From Mermis nigrescens (taxonomy: Eukaryota; Nematoda; Enoplea; Mermithida; Mermithidae): a stretch of 64,000 nucleotides of DNA. Each line of letters starts with the position of its first letter. The stretch's first letter is position 1. The notes beneath the pieces are model-generated. The model was not told the DNA's origin and did no database searches. It was given only the letters and a program-made list of their open reading frames with translations. Positions 34,903-47,215 of the stretch are shown one piece after another. Position numbers and translations under genes: made by a program. The stretch lies in assembly GCA_036768485.1 (NCBI GenBank), contig JAVLUZ010000142.1:15162407-15226406 (forward strand), read 5' to 3'.

Positions 34903-35853
34903 GTCTTAAGCATAGCCGTGCCTAGGGGGGGGGGTGCGAACTGTGCGGCCGCACAGGGCCGCTAAAATTATGGGCCGCTAAAAAAGTTGTAGTGCATGCG
35001 TATAGAATTCATTTTTTGGCGGCCCTCGTACAATAATTCGATACATACGTTCAAAAGGATCGATTTTTCGACGTTCTAATGCAAACCCAGTCAGTTAAAA
35101 ATTTTTACTTGCATTTTTAAGAGAACGCTGACTGAGCTATACTTGTATTCATTTTTCAGACATATTGTTGATTTTTCTGTTGCAATAATGTGTGTCCAGA
35201 AAATTGAGTTCGAAAAGGCTAAAATGTCAAAATTTTCCGGCGCTTTGCACCGAGCCATAGATCAAATGAATTTAAAAGCTTGAATCAGCTGAAATAATCT
35301 AGCACTTCACATCACTAGTAATTTAATGCACTATTTGTTCATTGAATGAAAGTGCGCATGCTTGTTGAGCATAAAACTAAAAGTGTGAAAATGATTGTGT
35401 ACCAGTTTGTCTATTCTTTGCTTTTTTGTCTTTCTTTACAAGGACACAATCCTATTTTAAATGAAAGAAATGGCCAAATTTTCTTATGTTTTTGTGCATT
35501 TCCTGTTTTCTGAACTGCATCTTCTTAATAAGAAGGTCACAAAGGGGCCTGAAAAGGGTAAGAACAAAAACCTCAATTTATACATTTTTCTATATCTTAT
35601 TGGCAGCGACCCGTTGCTGCGCTATGTAATTAGCAGAGGTCGAAAAACGCATTTCAGCTCAGAAGTCTTGTGAGATGTAAGAGTTCATCAATTTTAAGTG
35701 TTTTTAGGCTCAATTCAGGGCCGAAATTTGGCCGTTTTTGCGAAAATTTTAACGTTATTATTTGACATTAAAATGCTTTTTTACAAAATTTGTAGGGATT
35801 CTGTCCCGGACCCCGCAGGGAACGTTTGACCGCGCCACCTAAGACCCCCGCAG

Positions 35854-35998
35854 CATATGTGGGCAGCAACAAAATCCCTTGAGGGTAGGTGCAAGGTTTT
35901 TTAGAGGTCGAAAAATGGTCTTAAAAATGATGGTCATGGCTAAGAAATACCGTTTTCAAGGTTTATCATTGAGCACTACCCACGAATACCAGCTTTAA
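35854..35998 (+). mobile_element. M1 MITE, truncated copy inside the hAT element
   Basis: Starts CATATGTGGGCAGCAACAAAA and follows the M1 consensus up to about TGAGCACTACC, then diverges. The right end is missing. Confidence 0.65.
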
Positions 35999-36010
35999 AA
36001 ACATGGGAAG

Positions 36011-36408
36011 ATGATGAATCGCTCAAGTCATGCACATGGACCAGACATGTACACTGAGCTAAAAGTTCTTGCTCGATCAAGTCCAAATGAATTAACTTCG
36101 CCACTAGCTACTCTTAAATATCTATCAAATGACCGCCAGGACGTTTTCCCGAACCTTATAATTGATTTCAGAATTTTACTTACAATACCTATTGCTGTGG
36201 CTCAGCAGAACGTTCCTTCTCGGAACTGAAATTAATAAAGACATATTTGCGGTCAACTATGACTGATTCTCGTCTAAGTGCACTAGCGATTATTTCAATT
36301 GAAAAGGATTTATCATCTTCGTTAGATTTTTTGCAATTGATTGACAACTTAAGAAAGCTAGGCAAGTTATTTTGTAATAAAGCACGTCATCATTCACGAA
36401 ATAGGTAA
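36011..36408 (+). pseudogene. hAT transposase, C-terminal dimerisation-region fragment
   Basis: The frame from the ATG at 36011 gives FRILLTIPIAVA, then breaks by a one-base loss near 36203. The next frame continues AERSFSELKLIKTYLRSTM, LSALAIISIE and a helical tail to a stop at 36408. LLTIP.(A/S)VA.(A)ERSFS.LKLIK.YLRS.M is the classic hATC block. The catalytic N-terminal two thirds are absent from the 1.7-kb element. Confidence 0.88.
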
Positions 36409-36628
36409 ATTATTTGAGAAAAAAACATACGATACCTACTAAAAATAATATATTTTGTTAGTAAATTTACAGTAAGATGCTAACTGCGATCATATAGGTA
36501 CAAATGTAAAGGATATACATAAGTGATAATTATGATGCCTATAATATCAGTTTTAAAAATTATGGGGGCTAGCAAAATAAAGTTTCGCCCAGGGCCGCTA
36601 AACCTCTAAGCACGGCCCTGGTCTTAAG

Positions 36629-38069
36629 AAAAAAACGATTCAAATCGTGAACACGAAAATTAAGCGAATCCTAACCAGATATACATATACAGGAAATTTA
36701 TGGGGAAAACGAGGCTAAATGACCAAAAATCGAAAAAATGACTGCAAAACTTGAGAATGGTCAGAGACTAAGAATTAATGTAGTTTTACGCTTTTTAAGC
36801 TTTTTGACGCCATTGCGGTTCGAAAGCTGTATATCTGACCCCCTTCCAGACAGGTCATTTTGTGAATCTATGAGTATAGTCCCATCAGACATGCACTTGG
36901 GAAGGGGGTGAGGGGTTTAGAGAGGTCTCGCTAGACTGTAGAATGAAAACAATGGGAAATTTTCTTGGGGAAATTGAGGCAAAAATCGAGGCCAAAAAAA
37001 TTATGAAAATTGAACGTTTTCTTCAAAAAACGCTTGAAATTGACCAGAAACTGTGGAATAACATCGTTTTAACGTTGTGCATTTATGGTGCAACCCAATT
37101 ACACTTGACTTATTAATATGACTATTTTAGTGAGCACTTATGTAATTTGTTCAATTATACCTATTAGCAAATTTTTGCAAACACTTACGGCCGCTTTGGA
37201 CATATCTCGAATTTTGCACAAAAACAATGAAAAATAAGGGTAAACAAGTGAGCTTCATGTTTTACATAGGCGAGCAAATGGAAGAGAGAAGTGTAGATTT
37301 ATTGAACACTTCTATTCAACATTGTTTGTAAACGCAATTCATATAATATTAAAATAAGCGGAAAAAGCAGAATCGTCGTAAAAGTGAAATACGCAGAAGC
37401 ACTGCTAATTGCCAATTAAGTTCTAATGCTCGAAACACGTTGTCATGTCGACTATCTCGTAAATGATGTTTTTTAAGTCTTCAGTCTCGATGATCGGACA
37501 TTTGATGGTTTAGTGGCCCGAAACTTTCGTCAGATTAATGTAAAAAAATGTATTCAAAGCTCAAAATATTTAAAAATAATTGCAAAACTAGCTTCTGTCA
37601 GTAATACGATATTTAGTTTTGTAAGGCAGTTAGAAATATTGAAAGCGTCCTTGCTTTTTTTAGTGGAATTGAAAATGCGAGGAAGTTTCTTTTTATATCC
37701 GTAAACTAAAAATTAGAGCAAATTCAATCGGAACTTGCCGAAATCGGCTCATCGATGGTTGAGGGCCGGCTGAGCAATTTTTGGCACCGTGACAGTTTTG
37801 CTTTAATTCGTAGATTGTAGAACACATATGCAACTCCAAAATTCTCAATATTGAATATTTAGCTTCCTTTTTTGCTTATTGAGTAGCTAGAAATCTAAAA
37901 GCAAATTTCCTAAATATTATTAGCATCAAAAAACAGTCTTCGGCACTAAAAATGAACACCATATCAGAAAAACCGCTTTATTAAACTTGATAGCAAGCAA
38001 AGCAATGATATTAAGAAAATTGCGACTGTCATAGATGCACACGGACGATCTGCAGGGGATCAGTAGATA
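36629..38069. other. Unassigned intergenic or intronic DNA
   Basis: 36870-37080 belongs to the dispersed repeat also found at 47870-48150 (GTCAGACATGCAC...GGAAGGGGG, GCAAAAATCGAGGC, AAACTGTG). No exon. Confidence 0.45.
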
Positions 38070-38867
38070 CTAGCAAAGAAAAATGCTCCGAAAGAACAAA
38101 AAAGATGAATATACTTGGAATTGTGGATTATTAAGGATGTAAAAGGAGGGGACTAGGAAAACTTTACCTAAAGTCGCAAAATCTGCTAAAAATCACACTC
38201 TCTCTAAGCAACGCAAAAAATCGAAGTATATTCTGCGGCTTCGAACAAAGTGTATTTTTTAAATAATGTTCAAAGTTTCAGATAAGAGTGTATAAACGAA
38301 ATCCATAATGTTTACTTTTTTAAATTGCTGGCAAGTGGCAACGCTGACTAGCTTCGTATCTTGATTGAAAGAAAACTTAGTGGTATTGTATAAAATTGTT
38401 TTATTTTGTTGTGAACATTATAGCAGGCAAAGCAGGGGCCGATTAATTAGTGTACACAATCGTTACGGGAATGCTACTGTACTTACATTTAGTCTGTTTT
38501 AAGTCAACTTACGCGTTCCCTACTGTTTTAAACCAATAATTTCTTCAGTTGTCTTGGATGCATCGATGTTTGCTATTTCATTCAATTGGCTTAGAAAGAC
38601 TGTTAGTTTACTCATTATCATTTCCCATAGCTACTGCATAGCTAACGTGCTGCTTTTTCAATCATTTGTATGGCTAAAGATTTATGTTAATCTGTTGGCT
38701 GCAGAATATACCCTGATTTTTTGCGTTGCTTAGAGAAAGTGTGATTTTTTGCAGATTTTGCGACTTTAGGTAGATTTTTCCTAGTCTCCTCCTTTTACAT
38801 CCTAAATAGTCCATAATTCCAAGTATATTCATCTTTTTTGTTCCATCGGAGCATTTTTCTTTGCTAG
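38070..38867. mobile_element. Long-arm TIR element, second copy, TA target duplication
   Basis: Starts CTAGCAAAGAAAAATGCTCC and ends in the exact complement GGAGCATTTTTCTTTGCTAG, between TA dinucleotides (38068-38069 and 38868-38869). The arms are roughly 180 bp and the middle is non-coding. TA duplication and long TIRs suggest a Tc1/mariner-mobilised non-autonomous element. A single arm is also present at 52667-52763. Confidence 0.78.
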
Positions 38868-39039
38868 TACCCTACTTTTTAATTAGCATGATTTCAGTAC
38901 ATCAGTCAGTAAACACATACAGTAGCATACCACAATAATGACAGCAGTCCAAGAACGCGGAAAGCAATATTGTTCTTAAAATCAGCATTATCCTTTTTAA
39001 ACAAGACAACCTTACATTATTTAAACAGATCGAAGTTTT

Positions 39040-41282
39040 TCAGCATAAACTTTACGCAAATATCAAATGTAAGGAACACTAACGCTCAGATTTGGAAGTA
39101 AAATAAATTTGTAGTATAAACTACATATTGACAACAAATGAATAGTGCAAACTTTACACAACTACTAGGTGTATAGAAAACTAACAGTCAGATTTCCAAT
39201 TCTGAATTTACGTACAACATTTTGTAAAAATTAAGCTTCCGCAAGGCTCTAGAACTGAAGTTAAGATGCAGTGTAAACTTTACACAACCACAGAGTGTAA
39301 AGAAAACTTCAGTCGGATTCGTAATTCTGATATTACTGTGATATTACGATAAACGTTTATGGAAAGATTAATACTCCACAATGGACCGAGGACAAATAAA
39401 TATCATATCTAAACAACTTTACACCACTGTTGAGTGCAAACAAACTGACGTATCACATTTGGTTTCTGGTTAAGTTTTAGACTTGAGATTATGCCCAGAC
39501 TCATAACCCAGAACTTGGGAGAAAAACAAGACAGAAACACAATTAACTCCCCTATTTTTTGAATTTACACCTCCCGAAGAAGCTAAATGTTGATTTAAAC
39601 AAACGCAATTCGCTGTGACGCGTACCCCTTAGAAAGTACTTTATTTTTATCCTATTCGACCTCGCCCGACTTCTGAACAGAGAAAGTGGCGAACAAAAAA
39701 TTGACAAACACGTATTTTCCACTGTCCACCACATTGTAAACTTTAAAAAATCAGAACCTAACGCCCCATTGAGTGAATAAATTCAGTTCGGGCCAGTTTG
39801 TAGCCCTTTAATTGCAGTACGTTTGTATGTGCCAAACTTATGTTCCGCAAAATATTTGATATGATTAACCAATGAAAATACGGAAAAAACCCTGTTTTTT
39901 CCGCCCACTTTACACCTCAGATTTCGAACTTTACACCCCATAAACAACTCAATATTACGTTTTTTTGAACGCGGCTTGCTTCGACGTGTAGCCATTAGAA
40001 GTTACTTTATTTCTATTGTATTCAATCCATCCCAACTCATAACCGGAAAAATTTGCCGAGAAATCTTGGACAAAATCTGTTTTTTTACTCATTCACTAGA
40101 GTGTAAAATTTAAAACCCTGGTATTAATGTGTATGATTGTAGAAAAGTTTGCTGGTAAGCACAAGATAGCCCTTAATCCGTAGTACATATCTGTCAGAAA
40201 AAATTTCCTAAAACTCATAACCGGACTTGTTGGCAGGCATAAACAAGTCGAAAACTCGGCCAAAATGTGTCTTTTTTCACCCCCAGATTTTCGCACTCTT
40301 CTCACTCCCATTCGAGAACTGAGGCGGAATTTAAAAAGCAAAAAAGTGCTATCTGCAGAACCTAAATAGATGAATAAGTCAAATGAAGTGCATGGTTTTG
40401 CCAAGAGAATTAAAAAATAAAAAAGACAGCATTCAGAAGATTCGAACCATCATTCTTTTCTTAAGACCGCATCCAAGAACGGAGTTGTCAACCACTGCGG
40501 ACCGCATCCGAGAACGGAGTTGTCAACCACTGCGTCAACTCGGCATATCGGGAGATTTCAGCTTGATTATACTATTTTGAAAAATATTCATCATTCTACT
40601 GAAGTTTAAGAATAGTGCATTTATGATGATAAAAGTAGTTATTTATTAAAGAGAGTCAAAAACCTCTGAAATAAGGAAAATCTGATCAAACAATATGCAA
40701 TATGGAGTTATCTATCGGCATTAGAAAATAGGTGTAGGTATAATTCAACGTTCACCTCTTCATACCTCAACAAACACTGACTGTAGAAAAGTTTGAAGGT
40801 CAGATTCGTTATTCTGATCTTACGGAGAACATTTTAAAAAATTCATCATCTACGACGCTCTAGGCGCAAAAATGCTTCTCGGTGTAAACTTTACACTTGT
40901 GCTTATACCGCAATATTGGGTGTATAGAAACAAAATAAGCTGGGATCTGTAACGCTAAGGTCAGGACACCTTTTAAGCATAATTAGCATGTTCCGCCTAC
41001 TTAGCGGAGTAGTTGAAGAAATATCGTTTTTCGTCTCGAACGCTTTACACTAAAACAATCACAGATAAAGAAATATTGCATTATAAGAAAAACAAAAAAA
41101 TCGGGTTTTGAGATTTTGCAACCTCTACATTATAAAACTGATTAAACTGCACAGAAACCAAAATTGAGTTAGATAAGCTGAAGGACACGCAAAGAGTTAA
41201 AAACACGTATACTTTACACTTTTATGCAACAACCATCGAGTGTAAAAAAATTTTAAGGTCAGCTCGACAAATCGGCGAATTT
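39040..41282. repeat. 'TTTACAC' dispersed repeat cluster
   Basis: Units of about 130 bp with TGTAAACTTTACAC...GTGTA(A/T)AGAAAAC and CAGATTC(G/C)(T/A)AATTCTGA recur at 39140, 39270, 39410 and on to 41260. 40010-40285 reappears reversed at 52270-52560. 40855-41260 is the reverse of the 15700-16900 array. A 36-bp tandem duplication (GCATCC(A/G)AGAACGGAGTTG) lies at 40450-40525. No coding signal. Confidence 0.7.
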
Positions 41283-41361
41283 TAATACTTAGTCAATTAT
41301 TGAAAAATGTTCATCATTCTACTGAAATTTAAGAATAGTACATTTATGATAATAAAAATAA

Positions 41362-44300
41362 TCTATAATATTAATTTCGAGTTGTGTGTAAGTGTGTGTG
41401 TGCGTGAGGCAAAAAAGTTTTTACTGGATAATTTTGTGATACTTATATTTTCACTCAATGGGTATTCTCGGGCGCTAATTACAATTTTTTGATTAAAATG
41501 GCTCGATCGGACTCCTGAAACCCGGAAACTACGGCTTTATGTAAAAGGTTTTGGTAGCTCTAGCCGCTTATGTAATTGCCGCAGGGTAAAATTTTAAAGC
41601 CACCCCAGATCAACTTTTTATGCGCTATCGACTGGTGTAAACCACTTTACACTACAGTGTAAACTGATGTTATGCCGGAAGAAAAACGTGATTTACAAGA
41701 GTATTTTATCAAATATCTCAAATCGCAGCAGATAAATTTTTTTGAAGTTCTCACCAATTATTGGATATCTTATGACTGACCTTACTGTAGAATTTGAAGA
41801 AAATTCACGGATTGGTTTCTGAGATACGGGAGCCCAAAGGTACCCTATGCATAGCGTAAAATTTAGGTTTTTGTCTTTTTGCAGAAGCACAGATTGACTG
41901 TTGCTTCCAAAATTTGGCCCTGGGGTTTCTGGGACCGCTGATTCCATATTCGCTACTTTAAATATACGATCTGGCATCGTAAAACATGTATGGGACGGGC
42001 TGAAAGGAAATTACGTACGGGTACTTATAAACTTGATTAATCACTGAAAAAGTGCTTGCACCAAGTCAAAATTTTTGACCTTGTAGACCAGCGCGCGTGA
42101 AATTCAGTGTGAAGCAATCGAAAGCAGCAAACATGCGGCTTTCGAAAGAAAGCAGCAAACATGCGGCTTTCGAAAATACAAATCCAAATGTTTTTGCTTC
42201 TAGCGGCTAATTTGATATGCAACTTTTTGCATTTGTTTACAATGAGGGCAAAGTTGAACATTGTACGCAGTTTTGCCGTTGAGTTGCCTCATAAACGGAA
42301 GAACGAGGCAAAAGAAGACAGAGCAAAATGGAATGAGTCGTTGCTTAATGGAAAGCACTCACAAAATGCACATAAAATAATAATTGAATTATATATGTAG
42401 GTAGGTACTATAAATCTTGATCCTTCTATGCACAATTCGCAAATGACCATAAACAATATGTACTGTAATTTTTATTCAATCGAGCAATAAATGTGAATTG
42501 TGAAAGTTTGTTTGTCTGTATGTCTGTTTGTTCGGGGTTGGCTCCGGCTCCATAATAGTTGGTGGGCTGACGTTTTGACCCGAGGTCGGCCTACCGGGGG
42601 AAGGATCCGTAGCGACATTAAAATTTGATCAACACCACCCAGTCACCCTATACAGGGGTGGAGCGGGAGGCAGCCCTATGCTTAAGCATAGCATTTTTTG
42701 GGACATGGCCGATTTTTCGCAAAATTTTGAAAAAGGAGCAAAACTCGGTTTACACTATTTTCGGGTTATGGTTTTTTCTGAATTTCGGGCGGGTCCGGAC
42801 CCCCCCAGTCCCCCACAGCTACATGCCTGGCTATAAGATAGGACATGAAATAAGATACCGTGTGCTACAAGATAAGCAATGCTATACAATAGGATGTGAT
42901 AGATACCTGTGCTACAGGATAGGCAATGCTATAAGATAGGACGTGATAAAAGACACCCGTGCTACAAGATAGGTAATGCTATAAGATAGGACGTGATACA
43001 AGATACCCCGTGCTACAAGATAGGCAATGCTATAAGATAGGATGGGATATAAGATACCCTGTGCTACTGGATAGGCAATACTATAAGATGTGACGTGATA
43101 TAAGATACCCCGTGCTACAAGATAGGCAATGCTATAAGATAGAACGTGATAAAAGATACCCCGTGCTACAAGATAGGCAATGCTATAAGATAGGAAGTGA
43201 TATAAGATACCCCGAGCTGCAAGATAGGCAATGCTATAAGATAGGATGGGATATAAGATACCCTGTGCTACGAGATAGGCAATGCTATAAGATAGGTGTG
43301 ATATAGATACCCTGTCTGTGCCATAACATGCAGTGATATAAGATAGGAGATACCATCAGCTATAACATATGAGTGATATGAGATATCACGTGATATATGA
43401 CACCCTTCGCTACAACAAACAAAAAATTTTTAAAACATCAAAAATATGGTTTGACCAAAAAAATTTTCCAAAACATCCTAAAACATCAAAAATATGGTTT
43501 GACGAAAAAATTTTCCAAAACATCCCAAAACATCAAAAATATGGGTTTGATTAAACAAATTTCCAGAACATCCCAGAACATCAAAAGTGCTTCAAAGCAT
43601 GGATGTGTCGATAATGTAAAAGTGCTATAACATATCCTGTGCTGTAAGATAGGTGTCCCAAAACATCAAAAATATGGTGTGCACCAAAAAATCTTTAAAC
43701 ATCCCAAAACATCAAAAAAATCGTTTTGACCAAAAAATTTTTTAAACACCCTAAAACATCAAAAATATGGTTTTGACCAAAAAAAATTTTAAACCTTCAA
43801 AAACATCAAAAGTATGGTTTTGGACCAGAAACGCTTTTTAATATTCCAAAACGTTAAAAATATGGTTATGATCAAACAAAATTTTTAAACATCCCAAACC
43901 ATCTAATGGTATAATTTCCAGAACATCCCAGAACATCAAAAATATGATTTAGGATAAAGAATTCTCAGAACCATTCTATAACGTCAAAAATATGGATTTA
44001 ATCAAAGAAATGGTTGATAAAAGACAGTTTTAAAAAATTTAAAAAATACAATATGGTTTTTACCAACAATTTTTTTAAAAAATATACAAAAACATCAAAA
44101 GTCCCGAAAAATAAAAAAATACAAGAGACATCTCAATCCCATACAGTTATCAGGCCTAAGTTCAGCCCGGGCAACGCCGGGCAGCTCAGCTCAGCTATTA
44201 TAATTCGAAAAAATATTAAAATCTATGTACGCATAAAATAATATGAAACAGAATATATAAGGCTTCGTGTCACAGACAAAAATATAAAAACCGCTCGCCG

Positions 44301-44404
44301 ATCCATTGCAGAGTCATTCAATTTTTTATACTAATTACTGGTTAAGATATTATTTGTTTACAAACACTCTAGCAGATGGGGCAGCGAAGCGCCCCATTTG
44401 CTAG
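41362..44404 (+). mobile_element. Helitron-type element (family B), copy 1
   Basis: Begins A|TCTATAATATTAATTTCGAG and ends with the hairpin GGGGCAGCGAAGCGCCCC followed by ATTTGCTAG|T. No target duplication is expected and none is seen. It carries a nested family A Helitron (about 42450-44197, ending GCCCGGGCAACGCCGGGC) with its minisatellite. Its first ~950 bp are nearly identical to copy 2. No Rep/helicase frame, so non-autonomous. Confidence 0.8.
42830..43330 (+). repeat. ~52-bp minisatellite in Helitron copy 1
   Basis: About ten units of CTATAAGATAGGACGTGATA + TAAGATACCCCGTGCTACAA + GATAGGCAATG with point differences, followed (43415-43980) by ~40-bp units of AAAACATCAAAAATATGGTT. Peptide-like open frames through it are artefacts. 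Confidence 0.9.
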
Positions 44405-46187
44405 TCTATAATATTAATTTCGAGTTGTGTGTAAGTGTGTGTGTGTGTGTGTATGTGAGGCAAAAAAGTTTTCACTGGATAATTTTGTGATACTTATATT
44501 TTCACTCAATGGGTATTCTCGGGCGCTAATTACAATTTTTTGATTAAAATGGCTCGATCGGACTCCTGAAACCCGGAAACTACGGCTTTATGTAAAAGGT
44601 TTTGGTAGCTCTAGCCGCTTATGCAATTGCCGCAGGGTTAAATTTTAAAGCCACCCTAGATCAACTTTTTATGCGCTATCGGCTGGTGTGAACCACTTTA
44701 CACTACAGTGTAAACTGATGTGATGCCGTAAGAAAAACGTGATTTACAAGTGTATTTTATCAAATATCTCAAATCGCAGCGGATAAATTTTTAAAGTTTT
44801 CACCAATTATTGAATATCTTATGACTGACCTTACTGTAGAATTTGAAGAAAATTCACGGATCGGTTTCTGAGATACGGGAGCCCAAAGGTACCCTATGCA
44901 TAGCGTAAAATTTAGGTTTCTGTCTTTTTGCAGAAGCACAGATTGACTGTTGCTTCCAAAATTTGGACCCTGGGCTTTCTGGGACCGCTGATTCCATATT
45001 CGCTACTTTAAATATACGATCTGGCACCATAAAACATGTATGAGACGGGCTGAAAGGAAATCACGTACGGGTACTTATAAACATGATTAATCACTGAAAA
45101 AGAGCTTGCACCAAGTCAAAATTTTTGACCTTGTAAACCAGCGCGCGTGAAATTTAATGCGAAGCAATCGAAAGCAGCAAACATGCGGTTTTCGAAAGAA
45201 AGCAGCAAACATGCGGCTTTCGAATGAAAGCAGCAAACATGCGGCTTTCGAAAATATAAATCCAAATGTTTTTGCTTCTAGCGGCTAATTTAATATACAA
45301 CTTTTTGCATTTGTTTACAATGAGGGCAAAGTTGAACATTGTACAAAGTTGAACCCGACGCTATAAGATAGGACGTGATACAACATACTCAATGCTATAC
45401 AATAGGACGTGATATAACATGCCCCATGCTATAAGATAGGACGTGATATAACATACCCAGTGTTACAGGATAGGACGTGATATAACATACCCCATGCTAC
45501 AAGATAGGACGTGATATACCATACCCAGTGCTATAACATATCCTGTGCTGTAAGATTGGTGTCCCAAAACATCAAAAATATGGTTTGCACCAAAAAAATC
45601 TTCAAACATCCCAAAACATCAAGAAAATGGTTTTGACCAAAAAAATTTTTAAACCTCCAAAAACATCAAAAGTATGGTTTTGGACCGAAAAAGTTTTTTT
45701 TAATATTCCAAAACGTTAAAAATACGGTTATTATCAAAGAAAATTTTTAAACATCCCAAACCATCTAATGGTATAATTTCCAGAACATCCCAGAACATCA
45801 AAAATATGATGTAGGATAAAGAATTCTCAGAACCATTCTATAACGTCAGAAATATGGATTTAATCAAAGAAATGGTTGACAAAAGACAGTTTTAAAAAAT
45901 TTAAAAAATACAATATGTTTTTACCAACAATTTTTTTAGAAATATCCCAAAAAACATCAAAAGTCCCGAAAAATAAAAAAATACAAGAGACATCTCAATC
46001 CCATACAACTATCAGGCCTAAGTTCAGCCAGGGCAACACCGTGCAGCTCAGCTAGATATAAAAAATATAAAAACCGCTCGCCGATCCATTGCAGAGTCAT
46101 TCAATTTTTCATACTAATTACTGGTTAAGATATTATTTGTTTACAAACACTCTAGCAGATGGGGCAGCGAAGCGCCCCATTTGCTAG
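44405..46187 (+). mobile_element. Helitron-type element (family B), copy 2, abutting copy 1
   Basis: It starts with the same TCTATAATATTAATTTCGAG at the base after copy 1's CTAG and ends with the identical hairpin and TTGCTAG|T. Compared with copy 1 it has a shorter minisatellite (about 4 units, 45360-45540) and three rather than two copies of a 26-bp GCAGCAAACATGCGGCTTTC repeat. The nested family A 3' end is CAGCTCAGCTAG near 46050. Confidence 0.8.
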
Positions 46188-47215
46188 TTATTTATTAAAG
46201 ACGAGTCAAAATCCTCTGAAATAAGAAAAATCTGATCAAATAATATGCAATACGGAGTTATCTATCGGCATTAGAAAATAGATATATAATTCAAAGTTCA
46301 CCTCTTCATACCTCAACAAACAGTGGCTGTAGAACAGTTTAAAGGTCAGATTCGTTATTCTAGCCTTACGGAGAACATTTAAAAAAATCATCATCCACGA
46401 CGCTCTAGGCGTAAAAAAATTTTCAGTGCAAAGTTTACACCTGCACTAATAACGCAATATTGATTGTAAGGAAACAAAATAAATTTTGACGTGTAGCGCT
46501 TAGGACGAGGCACATTTTAAAGGTAGTTACCACGTTATGTCTTCTAAGTGGAGAATATGGCAGGGAAAAATATTTTTTTGTCCCAGACTGTTTACAATAA
46601 ACCGACTCTAAATTTGAAAAATATCATTTTTGAAGAAAAATAAAAAAGACCCCTAGATTTTATAACTGTCTTCCTTTTTGAAATCAATCAGACTGCATAG
46701 AATGTAAAACTGAGTTAGATATGCTCGTACACATGAAAACAGTAAAAAAAACCGTCTAGTTCACACTCCTGTGCAACAACTAATGAGTGTAAAGAAATTT
46801 TAAGACCATATTCGTAACCTACTAATCAAGGAAAACATTTTTTTTTAAATTTGGCCCTCCGCGAATCATTTGAATTTTTGGTGTAAACTTTACACACTCA
46901 CGACTCATTCGGTATTTAGTGTAAACAAAAAAATTGGGTTCCTCAGTTTTTTTATTATCTACCTTTTAAAAAAACCGCACCTCTCAGATGTGTGCCGTTA
47001 TTAGCAGTGAGGGGGGGACATATGTTGGGAATACCCAAGTATATTATAAGTAGGCGCTAACGCGCTACATATTAATTCAAAGTTTAACTCTTCATACCTC
47101 AACAAACAGTGGCTGTAGAAAAGTTTAAAGGTCAGATTCGTTATTCTGACCTTACGGAAAACATTTTGAAAAAAATTCATCATCCACGACGCTCTAGGCG
47201 GAAAAAAATTCTTTC
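46188..47215. repeat. 'TTTACAC' repeat, right part of the Helitron-split unit plus a further unit
   Basis: 46188-46500 matches 40640-40930 closely (TTATTTATTAAAG...CTATCGGCATTAGAAAATAG). 47050-47215 repeats the CTTCATACCTCAACAAACAG segment again, showing at least three tandem units of this region. Confidence 0.75.

Larger units (their letters stand above)
34911..36620 (+). mobile_element. hAT transposon, 1.7 kb, inactive
   Basis: The termini CATAGCCGTGCCTAGGGG and (reverse complement of the right end) CAGGGCCGTGCTTAGAGG match at 14 of 18 bases. A perfect 8-bp target duplication GTCTTAAG flanks them (34903-34910 and 36621-36628). GGGCCGCTAAAATTATGGGCC-like repeats lie just inside both ends. 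It contains a hAT transposase C-terminal fragment and an M1 fragment, so M1 DNA was inserted into or captured by it. Confidence 0.85.
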
